Assembly: GCF_000425165.1 (NCBI RefSeq)
Contig: NZ_KE384319.1
Location: forward strand, 753,348-817,347
Reading direction: 5' to 3'
Length of the DNA: 64,000 nt
Source of the DNA: Photobacterium halotolerans DSM 18316
GTDB taxonomy: Bacteria; Pseudomonadota; Gammaproteobacteria; Enterobacterales; Vibrionaceae
Both the position numbers and the translations under genes were made by a program. Below the pieces are notes generated by a model. That model was not told the DNA's origin. It saw only the letters and a program-made list of their open reading frames with translations, and ran no database searches. Within the stretch, counting starts at the first letter, position 1, and every line of letters starts with the position of its first letter. This document shows positions 55,619 to 64,000 of the stretch, piece after piece.

Positions 55619-56748
55619 TGGAAACGTTACTGGTACTCTCCTACGCTGCCATCTGTATTTTTATCTTTAAAGTTTTCCGGATACCGTTAAATAAATGGAC
55701 TGTGCCTACTGCCGTACTTGGCGGAATTGTTCTTGTCGGTGCTTTGGTCCTGTTCATGAACTACAACCACCCACACACCAGCCTGGGCGGTGAATATTTC
55801 ATCTCCACCCCTATCATGCCGAATGTGCGCGGCAAGGTGATTGAAGTCCCTGTCACCCCGAACTCCCCGCTCAAGCAAGGTGATGTACTGTTCAAAATTG
55901 ATCCCACGCCTTTCCAGGCGGAAGTTGACCGGCTGGAAGCCCAGCTGGCTGAAACCAGACAAAACGTACTCGGACAGGAAGCCAGCTACAAGGCCGCGAT
56001 GGCAACCCGCATCAAAGCGCAGGCAGAACGCGATCGCACCTATCAGCAGTACCAGCGTTATGCCACAGGTTATAAACGCGGCGCCTTCACCAAAGCCGAT
56101 GTTGATAACCGTGAGCAATTCTACCGCAGCGCCGAAGCCGCACTGGAAGCGGCGCAAGCTGATGAGCGCCGGGCAAAACTGGCTTATGAGTCTAATATCA
56201 ATGGCGAGAACACGGCTGTGGCTCAAATCCAGGCGCAGTTGGTCAAAGCCCGATTTAATCTGGATTCAACTGTCGTCCGGGCGCCTACCGATGGCTTTGT
56301 CACTCAGGTGCTGCTGCGCCCTGGCATGATGGCGGTACCACTGCCGCTGCGTCCGGTGATGACCTTTATCAACACCAACGATGACTTCATCATAGGTGCG
56401 TTTCGTCAGAACTCGCTGCTGCGCCTAAAGCCCGGCTATGAAGCCGATATCATTTTCCGTGCCATACCGGGGAAAACCTTCAAAGCCGAAATTATCGACG
56501 TCTTACCCGCGATTGGTGAAGGCCAGGCGCAGGCACAAGGCACGCTGATTGGCACCGATATGTTAATGCGCCAGGGCCGGCCGCTGGTCAGGTTCAGGAT
56601 GCTTGACGATCTCAGTGAGTACCAGTTGCCTTTAGGGGCCAATATGGAAATTGCCGTGTATTCAGATCACGCGCACCATCTGGCGGTGATGCGTAAAATA
56701 TTGATCCGCATGAAGAGCTGGCAGAACTTCCTGTATCTGGATCATTAA
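55618..56748 (+). CDS. HlyD-family membrane-fusion protein (YiaV/YibH-like)
   Basis: 376 residues. One or two N-terminal membrane segments (about 5-50, with FKVFRIPLNKWTVPTAVLGG) are followed by a biotinyl-lipoyl-like part (GKVIEVPVTPNSPLKQGDVL), a coiled-coil hairpin (about 100-215) and a beta-barrel domain (RAPTDGFVTQVLLRPG). Relatives pair with a DUF3302 protein, as here, and have no dedicated pump beside them. Substrate unknown. Confidence 0.85.
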   Translation: METLLVLSYAAICIFIFKVFRIPLNKWTVPTAVLGGIVLVGALVLFMNYNHPHTSLGGEYFISTPIMPNVRGKVIEVPVTPNSPLKQGDVLFKIDPTPFQAEVDRLEAQLAETRQNVLGQEASYKAAMATRIKAQAERDRTYQQYQRYATGYKRGAFTKADVDNREQFYRSAEAALEAAQADERRAKLAYESNINGENTAVAQIQAQLVKARFNLDSTVVRAPTDGFVTQVLLRPGMMAVPLPLRPVMTFINTNDDFIIGAFRQNSLLRLKPGYEADIIFRAIPGKTFKAEIIDVLPAIGEGQAQAQGTLIGTDMLMRQGRPLVRFRMLDDLSEYQLPLGANMEIAVYSDHAHHLAVMRKILIRMKSWQNFLYLDH

Positions 56749-56784
56749 TCCCTTCCCGGCATGCCTGCCATGCGCAGGCATGCT

Positions 56785-57690
56785 TCACTCTTGCGCCTTG
56801 ACTGCCGTCTGAATCTGGGGCTGGGTCACTATCTGCCGCACGCAATCCAGGATCAGAAAGAAAACTGCAATCCAGATGAAGATATAGGTCGGCCACTCTC
56901 CTTCGGCAATGCTTTCCCCCAGCAGCAAAGACACCACCACCAGCAATACAGGCTCCACGTAGCTCAATAATCCGAACAGGCTGAAACTCAGCAGTCTGCT
57001 CGCCACAATGTAGCTGCCGACCGCAAAAGCACTGATAATGCCCAGCCCCGTAATGAGCCAGCTGAGGTGAGGATGCAAAGCAAAAACGCTCAGGCTTTCA
57101 TGCTCGACAAATAACCACCAGATGGCCGGCGGGATCATGATAGCCATATCAAACCACAGGCCGCCCAGACTGTCTGTGCCGAGTTTACGCCGCAGCATAA
57201 AATAGCCGGGGTATCCTATCGCCACCACCAGTGTTTCCCAGTACAGACCTCCCGAAAGCCAAAGCTTGTGGGCAACGCCGACCGCCGCAAAGGCCACCGC
57301 GATTTTTTGCAGCCCGCTCAGTCTGTCCTGATAAACCAAACGGCCCAGCACTACCATCACCAGCGGCATCATGAAATAGCCCAGAGAAACCGGCAGCGCA
57401 CGGCCGTTGATCGGCGCCCACATGAACAGCCAGAACTGGACGCCCAGTAACAATGCCGACAAAGGCAACCCCAGCCATAGCAGGGGACGCTGACGGACTG
57501 CAGACACAATGGCCATCACTTGCGGCCATGCTTTACTGAGCAGCAGAAAAGCAGTGAGAAACGGTAAGGTCATTAACAGCCGCCAGCTAAAGATGGCTTC
57601 GCCATTGAGCGGTGCCAGCAGGGTCGAGTAGTAATACAGCGCCCCGAACAGACACGACGACATCACTGACAGAAAAACGCCTTTACCCAC
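56785..57690 (-). CDS. rarD: EamA/RarD-type permease
   Basis: 301 residues with about ten membrane segments in two EamA repeats. RarD features: NGEAIFSWRLLMTLPFLTAF near the start, and FWLFMWAPINGRALPVSLGY and LLSYVEPVLLVVVSLLLGES later. E. coli RarD was linked to chloramphenicol sensitivity; the natural substrate is unknown. The start is GTG 57690 with AGGGGTGTAAT. The upstream gap (57691-57818) holds no recognised element. Confidence 0.8.
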   Translation of the reverse strand: MGKGVFLSVMSSCLFGALYYYSTLLAPLNGEAIFSWRLLMTLPFLTAFLLLSKAWPQVMAIVSAVRQRPLLWLGLPLSALLLGVQFWLFMWAPINGRALPVSLGYFMMPLVMVVLGRLVYQDRLSGLQKIAVAFAAVGVAHKLWLSGGLYWETLVVAIGYPGYFMLRRKLGTDSLGGLWFDMAIMIPPAIWWLFVEHESLSVFALHPHLSWLITGLGIISAFAVGSYIVASRLLSFSLFGLLSYVEPVLLVVVSLLLGESIAEGEWPTYIFIWIAVFFLILDCVRQIVTQPQIQTAVKAQE

Positions 57691-57818
57691 ATTACACCCC
57701 TGACATCCGATCCATTTGGCGACAAGCTTAAACGCACAGGATGATATCAGCCCGCTGTCGCCAATGGCGATGTAAATTTCCGTCAGGGATGCAGGACGTT
57801 ATGAAGATGGGATCCGGG

Positions 57819-58943
57819 TCAGTCCAGCGTTTTCTTAAATCGCCAGGAAGCTAACAGCAACCCGAGCACAGTAAAACCCAGCAGCCAGAGTGCATCTTTC
57901 CACAGCACTGCCACATCGGCGCCGCGCAGCACTATGCCCCGTATCATGCGCATAAAATGGGTCGCAGGCAGGACTTCTGCAATCCATTGGGCCACCACAG
58001 GCATACCTTCATACGGGAACATAAAACCGGACAGCAAGATGGAAGGTAACAGAATAAACACCGTCATCTGCATGGCTTGCAGCTGAGTCTGTGCAATTGT
58101 CGAGATCACCAGCCCCAGGGTCAGGCTGGCAGCAATAAACAGCAGAGTGCCGAACAGAATCTGGCTGATCGGGCCATTAATGGGCACCGCAAAAATGTAA
58201 TGGCCCAACCCCAGAATAATCACCACCTGAATCAGACCAATGGCGATATAAGGCGCGATCTTTGCCAGCATCAGTTCAAGGGAATGCACCGGGGTGGTGA
58301 TCAACAACTCCAGATTGCCCCTTTCCCGCTCGCGGACTATCGCCGCAGAGGTGAACAGTATCATGGTCATGGTGAGTATGACGCCGAGCAAACCCGGCAC
58401 AATATTGACCGCCGTTCGCCGCTCCGGGTTAAAGTACAGCGCAACTTCAAAGGTCGGCGTCATCACACTCGACTGCTGCGCTTTGTAATCCGAGACCAGA
58501 TTATCAACCGGCATATTCTGTAATTGCAGCAAGGCGGAGCTGACCATAGTATCAGAGCCGTCCACCAGCCATTGCCCGGCTTTTCTGTGCTGTGCCAGCC
58601 GCTGGTCCAGATCCCTTGGCAGAACCAGCACACCCCGTACGGTCCCGGCAGTAATGGCTTGCTCGCCTTCCCTGGGGGTGGCGTAGGTAGCCACCACGGT
58701 GACCACCTGAGTGGCTTTCACCGCTTCGGTAATGATCCGGCCATACTGAGACTGGCTCTGATCCACAATCGCCACGGGAATATTGCGTACATCCGTATTG
58801 ATGGCAAAGCCAAACAACAATAGCTGTATCAGCGGGATCATCACTACCATGCCGAAGGTAATTCTGTCGCGGGACAGCTGGCGAAACTCTTTCATCAGAA
58901 TCGCTTTCATTCTGATCAGGCTGGACGATACGGCATTCATCAT
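57819..58943 (-). CDS. ABC-2 type exporter permease
   Basis: 374 residues. One N-terminal membrane segment (FGMVVMIPLIQLLLFGFAIN), a periplasmic loop of about 130 residues, then five C-terminal segments with the ABC-2 signature region RERERGNLELLITTPVHSLE. It resembles YhhJ/YbhR/YbhS exporters. ATG 58943 overlaps the ATPase stop by four bases. A single permease gene is present, so it probably acts as a homodimer. Confidence 0.88.
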   Translation of the reverse strand: MMNAVSSSLIRMKAILMKEFRQLSRDRITFGMVVMIPLIQLLLFGFAINTDVRNIPVAIVDQSQSQYGRIITEAVKATQVVTVVATYATPREGEQAITAGTVRGVLVLPRDLDQRLAQHRKAGQWLVDGSDTMVSSALLQLQNMPVDNLVSDYKAQQSSVMTPTFEVALYFNPERRTAVNIVPGLLGVILTMTMILFTSAAIVRERERGNLELLITTPVHSLELMLAKIAPYIAIGLIQVVIILGLGHYIFAVPINGPISQILFGTLLFIAASLTLGLVISTIAQTQLQAMQMTVFILLPSILLSGFMFPYEGMPVVAQWIAEVLPATHFMRMIRGIVLRGADVAVLWKDALWLLGFTVLGLLLASWRFKKTLD

Positions 58944-59860
58944 TTGCTCCCTGTGCTGGTGACAAAAACGTCTTCCAGACTGGGACGAACCACATCCAGC
59001 TCGGCCTGAGCCAGTGCCGGTAGCTGACGTTTCAGCCAGGCCACTGGGTCAGATTCTTCGGCACGCACCAAAACACGCAGACGAATACCTAACTGCGCGG
59101 CAGACACCACGGCCGGTATAACCAGCAACCTCTCTTTGATCTGCCTGAGTCCCGGCGCTTTGATTTCAACCACACTGACCCCCATCTGCTTCATCAGGGT
59201 ATCAGGCGGGCCGTCGGCTTTGATTTCACCGGCTTCCATAATCGCCAGCCCATGGCAGCGCTCGGCTTCATCCATGTAATGGGTGGTCACCAGAATGGTG
59301 GTGCCTGAGTCAGACAAATCAAAAAGCTGCTCCCAGAAATCACGCCGCGACTGGGGATCCACCGCCGAGGTCGGTTCGTCCAGAAACAGTAAATCGGGTT
59401 TGTGCATCACAGCCGCCGCCAGGGCGAGCCGCTGTTTCTGCCCGCCGCTCATGCTGCCAACCCGTTGTTTCATCAGTTCATTAAGGTTATAAATGCTGCC
59501 GAGCTCTGCCACCCTGGGTTTCAGCTCCCGGCCTGGCAAACCATAAATCTGGCCGATAAAGTGCAGGTTTTCTCTGACTGATAAATCTTCATACAAGGAA
59601 AACTTCTGCGTCATGTAGCCAATTTTCATCCGCAGTGCTTCCGCCTGTTCGGGAATGCGCAGGCCAAGCACTTCAATCTCTCCCTCACTGGGGCTCAGCA
59701 ATCCGGTTAACATACGCAGCGTGGTGGATTTACCGCAGCCATTCGGCCCCAGAAAGCCGTAGATGTGGCCCCTGGGGACTTGCAGGTTCAGCTTGTTCAC
59801 TGCGGTGAAATCGCCGAACCGCCGCGTCAGGCCAGTGGCCTTGATTGCCAGCTCACTCAA
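58940..59860 (-). CDS. ABC exporter ATPase
   Basis: 306 residues starting at TTG 59860 (LSELAIKATGLTRRFGDFTA); GGAG lies eight bases upstream. Upstream ATG codons in the same frame fall inside the adaptor gene and add sequence unlike an ABC protein. Walker A FLGPNGCGKSTTLRML, signature MSGGQKQRLALAAAVM, Walker B LLFLDEPTSAVDP. It is one ABC domain, unlike the double-domain YbhF and RbbA. It overlaps the adaptor gene by eight bases and the permease by four. Confidence 0.9.
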   Translation of the reverse strand: MSELAIKATGLTRRFGDFTAVNKLNLQVPRGHIYGFLGPNGCGKSTTLRMLTGLLSPSEGEIEVLGLRIPEQAEALRMKIGYMTQKFSLYEDLSVRENLHFIGQIYGLPGRELKPRVAELGSIYNLNELMKQRVGSMSGGQKQRLALAAAVMHKPDLLFLDEPTSAVDPQSRRDFWEQLFDLSDSGTTILVTTHYMDEAERCHGLAIMEAGEIKADGPPDTLMKQMGVSVVEIKAPGLRQIKERLLVIPAVVSAAQLGIRLRVLVRAEESDPVAWLKRQLPALAQAELDVVRPSLEDVFVTSTGSK

Positions 59861-60809
59861 GGGGCATCTCCACCTGAACCGGTACGCCGGAAGGCAAAGA
59901 CCCGGCATCCGACAAATCGAACTCGGCCAGGTAAACCAGCCGCGCCCTGTCATCTTCATTCAGTGCGTAATAAGGGGTAAAGGCCGGCTCAGTCGCTATC
60001 CAGCGCAAAGTGCCTTCAAATGGTTCTGAAACGCCATCGACATACACCTTTGCCACACTGCCCGGCTGCAAGGCAACCCGGTAAGGCTCAGGGACATACA
60101 CTCTGGCGTAAGGCTGGCTGCTGGCCTGAATGACAGCGACAACGGCGCTCATGGGCACTCGCTCGCCCAGGTTATACGGCAGGCTGTCCAAAATGCCGTC
60201 GCGGGTCGCCACCACAGTCAAATCATTAAAAATCTGCTGCTGCAGAGCCACATTGGCTGTTGCCGCTTCCAGCGCCGCCTGCGCCTGCTGAATATCTTCA
60301 ATTCTTTCGCCCCGGGTCAGCTTGGTGAAATTCTCCCGCGCCTCGGCCACCTGAGCCCTGGCACTGTCACGCTCGGCTTTTGCGGTATCCCGCTCGGCCA
60401 CGCTGATCAGTTTCTGCCGCACCAGGCTCTCTCGGCGCAGATAGGTTTTTTCCGCATCGGTCAAACGGGCATTCGCCTGTTCAAGCTGCGCCTTAGCCGC
60501 GGCAATATCTTCCACCCGCTCGCCGTTAGTGAGCCGGAGCAGATACGCCGCCGCTCTGGCCTGCTCGGCTTTCACCTGCGCCAGGGTAGCGCCTTGCCGT
60601 GTAGTATCCAGCCGGACCAGCACTTCTCCGGCTTGCACTGGCTGACCTTCGGCTACCGGCATATCGCGGATAATTTCATTCGCCGTCGCCGTCAACGTAA
60701 TGCGATCGCGCTCCAGAGTGCCCAGTGCCAGTGAAGACGGACGGTTGTCGCACCCGACCAGTAACAAGAGAGTCAGCACCATAAATTGCAATGACCCGGC
60801 AGATTTCAT
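59853..60809 (-). CDS. HlyD-family adaptor lipoprotein of the ABC exporter
   Basis: 318 residues with a lipoprotein signal (lipobox LLVGC, Cys20). A lipoyl-like half (VAEGQPVQAGEVLVRLD), a long helical hairpin with two similar LTNGERVEDIAAAKAQLEQA / LTRGERIEDIQQAQAALEAA segments, and the returning lipoyl and barrel parts follow. YbhG-like adaptors share this layout. First gene of adaptor-ATPase-permease, translated in overlap; efflux or lipid export across the envelope is likely. Confidence 0.87.
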   Translation of the reverse strand: MKSAGSLQFMVLTLLLLVGCDNRPSSLALGTLERDRITLTATANEIIRDMPVAEGQPVQAGEVLVRLDTTRQGATLAQVKAEQARAAAYLLRLTNGERVEDIAAAKAQLEQANARLTDAEKTYLRRESLVRQKLISVAERDTAKAERDSARAQVAEARENFTKLTRGERIEDIQQAQAALEAATANVALQQQIFNDLTVVATRDGILDSLPYNLGERVPMSAVVAVIQASSQPYARVYVPEPYRVALQPGSVAKVYVDGVSEPFEGTLRWIATEPAFTPYYALNEDDRARLVYLAEFDLSDAGSLPSGVPVQVEMPLE

Positions 60810-61096
60810 TTAACGCCACTCCAAAACTGACTGTAAGCTAAACCTAGCTAAGATGAGGTAAAATTCAATGCGTTAGCGCAAGCATGCCGTAATTTATTGC
60901 TCATTACTGCTGCGTGTTTCTCACTTCACAACAGATGTGGAATATGCGCAAAAGGCATTGATCACGATCCAATACTGACAGCCAGCTCATCACTCCCCCT
61001 TGTACTGCCAACAAAAGCCATTAGAATGACGCGCAATGAAAAGCACTTCATTATCAAGTAAAAGCAAAATTTTTCTCTGACTTTTAAGGGAGTACC

Positions 61097-62062
61097 ATGT
61101 CACTGTTGGGATATTTGCGCTGGATGACCTTTTCTCTTTTCCTTTTCACCAGCCCCACAGCTTTTTCCACTACCATCACCGACAGTCTTGGGAACCCGTT
61201 TACCCTGGACACTCCACCTCAACGCATTGTCACGCTGGAATACGCCTTCGCTGATGCCCTGGCCGCCATTGATATCAGCCCTGTGGGTATTGCCGATGAT
61301 AATGATCCGCTCAATCTGCACCCTGCGGTATTGGCGAAACTGGAGGGATGGGTATCGGTTGGTGACAGAGCGACCCCCGATCTTGAACAGATCGCGGCGC
61401 TGAAACCGGATTTGATTATCGCCGATGTGAACCGGCATCAGGCGATGTATGCCGCACTCAGCCAGATAGCCCCGACCGTACTGCTGGCATCCCGCGGTGA
61501 AACCTATCAGGAGAACCTTGACGTTACCCTGAAGATTGGCGATATCGCAGGCCATCCGGAGCTCATGCAGGCACGGCTCCTGCAACACAAAAACATTATG
61601 CAGGGCGCGGCGGACGCGCTCAGCCGCTTTCACGGCCACAGCGTGCTTTTCGCTGTGGCATCCGAAAATGGCTTATATGCTTATTCCGGGGCCGCCTACC
61701 CTGGCGGCGTATTGAAAGCCCTCAAACTGACGGTGCCCGAGAAAGTCGGCGAAGAAGACAGAGCGCTGAGACAGCTGACTTTTGACGATATCGCCAGCAT
61801 GGATCCCGATATTCTGCTTTCCGGCAACATGGCGCCTGACAGTATTCTTGCTCAGTGGCAGCAGCAGCCAGCCTGGCAAACGCTGAAGGCCGTGTCCAGC
61901 GGGCAGCTCATTGGTGTCGACGGCAATCACTGGGCCAACTGCCGCGGCATGCTGGCTTCTGAAGCCATGGCAGACACTCTGCAGCACGCCTTGGCGGTGA
62001 CGCCAGCGCCGCCATCCGAAGTCTTACCAAGTGAGCGGGATCTCGGCATAGAGCCGGAATAA
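61097..62062 (+). CDS. Fe3+-siderophore-type periplasmic binding protein (FecB/FepB-like)
   Basis: 321 residues with a signal peptide (about 1-28). Type III periplasmic binding fold: RIVTLEYAFADALAAIDISP, ATPDLEQIAALKPDLIIADV and VDGNHWANCRGMLASEAMAD, typical of iron-citrate or hydroxamate binders. The last 20 residues look like an extension; the stop region overlaps a decayed gene on the other strand by 39 bases. No FecC/D/E-type genes lie next to it, so it must use partners elsewhere. AAGGGAGTACC precedes ATG 61097. Confidence 0.83.
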   Translation: MSLLGYLRWMTFSLFLFTSPTAFSTTITDSLGNPFTLDTPPQRIVTLEYAFADALAAIDISPVGIADDNDPLNLHPAVLAKLEGWVSVGDRATPDLEQIAALKPDLIIADVNRHQAMYAALSQIAPTVLLASRGETYQENLDVTLKIGDIAGHPELMQARLLQHKNIMQGAADALSRFHGHSVLFAVASENGLYAYSGAAYPGGVLKALKLTVPEKVGEEDRALRQLTFDDIASMDPDILLSGNMAPDSILAQWQQQPAWQTLKAVSSGQLIGVDGNHWANCRGMLASEAMADTLQHALAVTPAPPSEVLPSERDLGIEPE

Positions 62063-62280
62063 GACATTCTCGTCCCAGGGCAGGATCGGCGCTTTACCCT
62101 GGACACGGTAAGGCGCCAGATTATAGCGGGTGTATGACACCGACACATTCAGGCTGTTCATAACGGGATGAACAACCGGATAGTGGATCGCCAGAAAGAG
62201 TTGATTTTCCAGCCAGTTATCCTGATCACATCACTGCTGCCAGTCCCCGCCCAGCTGAGTGCCGTCTTATGCCCGATACC
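62024..62280 (-). pseudogene. Remnant of an outer-membrane beta-barrel gene (C-terminal part)
   Basis: The minus strand encodes about 65 residues without interruption, NWLENQLFLAIHYPVHPVMN to NVLFRLYAEIPLTW and stop, with alternating polar/hydrophobic residues and a terminal Trp as in outer-membrane barrels. Just upstream the same frame shows DGTQLGGDW but with in-frame stop codons, and no signal peptide or N-terminal part is found. It overlaps the binding-protein gene tail to tail. The parent family is not recognised. Confidence 0.55.
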
Positions 62281-62581
62281 TGTCATTAGCCTGCATACCA
62301 GCGACACAATATTGACAGTGCAGAGGCTTACTGGCGATTCGGTCGTTGCAATAGTTAGCCATAGGGGAAATACCCGTTATCAGGGAAAATACCAGGCATC
62401 AGATAAATAGCGGCAGAAGAAAACAGCCATTAGCACGTAGCACGACGTTAATTTCTGGTAATTTTTGCCTCCGCCTCATGACACACAGATTTAAATCACT
62501 ATTTTCATTTCCCAGCAATATATTAGTTTCCGCTAAAACAGAATCAATAAAACCATTCAGCCATTGTTAATGGCAGCGTAT

Positions 62582-62607
62582 CTTAAACCAATACCTTAAA
62601 CCAATAC
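62582..62607 (+). repeat. 13-bp tandem duplication
   Basis: CTTAAACCAATAC occurs twice head to tail with no mismatch, in AT-rich sequence between the barrel remnant and the gene at 63022. Looks like a recent slippage duplication in non-coding DNA. Confidence 0.8.
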
Positions 62608-62760
62608 CAAACACCTTTCGTTAGCATTCATACAAGATATCAACTGACGTTTCATTTGACTCATTTTCTTCATATTAACGGCATTCAGATAAAAATTATG
62701 CGCGAACGAAAATTAGATAGACTTTATTTTTTCATTTTGATAATTTCAATGACAGAATAA

Positions 62761-62946
62761 AAAACAGCGCTCAATACGCTGCAGCATCAACAAAGTAAAA
62801 TAGAAACTCCTTTATTAGAGCAGGCAAATATACAGTTCCGGCGAATGGTTTCTTTATTTGTCGAAAATAATTTTAATCAGATAGTTACAGTATTAGATAA
62901 TAATAAATTAGCGGAAAGCTACTTTTTCACTTTCTTTACTTTTTAA
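62761..62946 (+). other. Open frame in AT-rich gap, possible gene remnant
   Basis: A 61-codon open stretch (TALNTLQHQQSKIETPLLEQ onward, ending YFFTFFTF) after an in-frame stop and lacking a start with a ribosome binding site; ATG 62845 would give 33 residues. The N-terminal half reads like a normal helical protein. The surrounding 62281-63021 is AT-rich and otherwise empty. It could be a decayed 3' end or chance. Confidence 0.25.
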
Positions 62947-63021
62947 AGGTATCCACCACGTTCGTGTATTTCAGCAAAACCTCAAGATGCGTTAACACTC
63001 CTCTTTTATAAGGAAACCTTT

Positions 63022-63888
63022 ATGGCCAAATTTAAGCAATTAGCGCTCATCGCTTTACCCTTATTCAGCCTGACTCCGGTTGCTCACGCCTCATTGTATG
63101 GCGACTGTATTGACTCTGGTGAGGCGCTTGTCGATGCCCGGTTCGGAGGCTCCTACACCAAAGATGTGGATGATTCTTCCCAGGATCTGGCCTCTTCCAC
63201 CATCAAAGGCTATCTGAACGTACAAGGCCGCAGCAGTTGCCTGCGTCTTGAAGGGGTGGCCGGTATTGATGGCAAGTTACTGAATAATGATATTCAGGTG
63301 GCCTCTGTTACTGCGGGGGCCACAGCAACCAATACCGCGCAATTCGCCGTTGACGGGCGCGTCAATGTCATGGGGACCGATATCCTTTCTCAGGAATACA
63401 CTATGTCCGCTGAAGAAGGGCCATCACTGAAGAAAGACCTGCCGATCCTGCCGATTCCGGATCTGGGCCTGTATGCGGGTATCCCGCTGGGACCTGTCAT
63501 TCTGGATGTCGGTGTCGGTGTAAGAACCAAGCTCAACGTGGCACTGGAAGCGGGTTATGACAACCTGGCACTGACTGCCAAAGCCGTGCCCAGCGCCGAT
63601 GTGACAGGATTCACTGAAGCCTCCGCCCGCATTTTGCTCAATAAAATCTCTCTCGGCGGTGAAGTGTCCATTATCTCGGATGATCTGGCCTTTGAAACCT
63701 ATGGTCGCTGGGATGCGCCGCAAAACGGCTTTGCGTTTGGCTACGGCATTACCAACACCGCCAACCTGGCCGGTGGCAATATCTACGGCTCAGTGAACGA
63801 TAAGTACAAACTGACCATCTATGAATGGCCTGGCTACACCTTTGAGAAAACGTTAGCGCAAGGAAACACTTTCCTGCCCGTTCAGTAA
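63022..63888 (+). CDS. Exported protein of unknown function
   Basis: 288 residues with a clear signal peptide (MAKFKQLALIALPLFSLTPV, cleavage after AHA). The mature part has two Cys (GDCIDSG, SSCLRLEG) that may pair, and many short beta-like segments rich in Gly/Ala/Val/Asn (VILDVGVGVRTKLNVALEAG); it does not end in Phe or Trp like classical barrels. Periplasmic or surface-located beta protein is the best reading; no family recognised. TAAGGAAACCTTT precedes ATG 63022. A hairpin follows, then a lipoprotein gene on the same strand. Confidence 0.75.
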   Translation: MAKFKQLALIALPLFSLTPVAHASLYGDCIDSGEALVDARFGGSYTKDVDDSSQDLASSTIKGYLNVQGRSSCLRLEGVAGIDGKLLNNDIQVASVTAGATATNTAQFAVDGRVNVMGTDILSQEYTMSAEEGPSLKKDLPILPIPDLGLYAGIPLGPVILDVGVGVRTKLNVALEAGYDNLALTAKAVPSADVTGFTEASARILLNKISLGGEVSIISDDLAFETYGRWDAPQNGFAFGYGITNTANLAGGNIYGSVNDKYKLTIYEWPGYTFEKTLAQGNTFLPVQ

Positions 63889-63902
63889 TCTCAGCGCCCT
63901 TC

Positions 63903-63927
63903 CTCCCCGCATCCAAAGTGCGGGGAG
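63903..63927 (+). terminator. Hairpin after the 63022 gene
   Basis: CTCCCCGCA, seven-base loop, TGCGGGGAG: perfect 9-bp GC-rich stem 15 bases past the stop. The downstream sequence has no long T-run; it may attenuate rather than end transcription into the lipoprotein gene. Confidence 0.5.
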
Positions 63928-63939
63928 CATCTCTGTGTC

Positions 63940-64000
63940 ATGAGTCAATATTCTATGAAGAACAAATTACTTTTTATTCTGCTGCTGGTCAGCTGCGTAG
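63940..64000 (+). CDS. Start of a lipoprotein gene (cut by window end)
   Basis: Only the N-terminus is visible: MSQYSMKNKLLFILLLVSCV, with a lipobox LLVSC. The start is ATG 63940 or, more likely, ATG 63955, which places the Lys residues directly before the hydrophobic core. It follows the unrecognised exported-protein gene by 51 or 66 bases, so the two may be cotranscribed. Confidence 0.5.
   Translation, partial: MSQYSMKNKLLFILLLVSCV

Noticed and set aside
61046-61064. CACTTCATTATCAAG as a possible Fur box before the siderophore-type binding protein
   Set aside because: Only one half resembles the GATAATGATAATCATTATC consensus; too weak to list as a site.
62168-62410. 80-codon plus-strand frame after the FecB-like gene
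   Set aside because: It is the opposite strand of the barrel-gene remnant and has no ribosome binding site.

Overview
The window is chromosomal DNA of a Vibrionaceae bacterium. The main evidence is toxRS beside htpG, a divergent nagE / nagBAC regulon, a delta-VPH-type thermostable hemolysin gene and an OmpU/OmpL-like porin. The moderate base composition and gene content would fit Photobacterium, Grimontia or a relative; genus is an inference. No rRNA, tRNA, CRISPR array, phage or transposase was recognised. The only signs of decay are an outer-membrane gene remnant and an AT-rich stretch near the right end.

Region 1 (1-10.3 kb) holds the 5' part of glnS, the GlcNAc PTS gene nagE, and nagBAC on the other strand. 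The shared intergenic region carries a good CRP site flanked by two AACTTATTTTA elements 136 bp apart. A CPA2/RCK cation antiporter and asnB follow. Region 2 (10.3-14.0 kb) is a tight zwf-pgl-gnd operon for the oxidative pentose phosphate pathway, with a 19-bp palindrome upstream of zwf.

Region 3 (14.6-33.7 kb) is the housekeeping block known from enterobacteria (gsk, hemH, adk, htpG, recR, ybaB, dnaX, apt, ybaN, later priC and ybaM). It has Vibrionaceae-specific additions: toxRS between htpG and recR, an HDAC-like deacetylase between priC and ybaM, and dinG, a TSUP permease and a porin. dnaX keeps an apparently complete -1 frameshift signal for the gamma subunit.

Region 4 (33.8-44.4 kb) is accessory. 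It has a coiled-coil lipoprotein, a GlsB-type protein, and a minus-strand cluster comprising a ribose-type ABC importer, a GH3 beta-N-acetylglucosaminidase and a secreted protein with RTX-like repeats and a chitin-binding module. A PAS-LuxR regulator is divergent from this cluster. Together they look like a system for using an amino-sugar glycan, feeding the nag genes of region 1.

Region 5 (44.5-51.5 kb) is the most interesting part: an operon with a GNAT-like thermostable-hemolysin protein, an adenylate-forming enzyme fused to a heme-oxygenase-like diiron domain, an SDR, a secreted TPR protein and its own response regulator and histidine kinase. A CTTAAG-N5-CTTAAG direct repeat (PmrA/BasR-type box) sits at the -35 position of the operon promoter. 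The layout suggests a self-regulated small-molecule or lipid-derivative pathway.

Region 6 (51.7-64 kb) holds proVWX (osmoprotectant uptake), a DUF3302/HlyD pair, a RarD-type permease, an ABC-2 exporter with a lipoprotein adaptor, an orphan Fe-siderophore-type binding protein, the decayed barrel gene, an unrecognised exported protein and the start of a lipoprotein gene cut by the window end.
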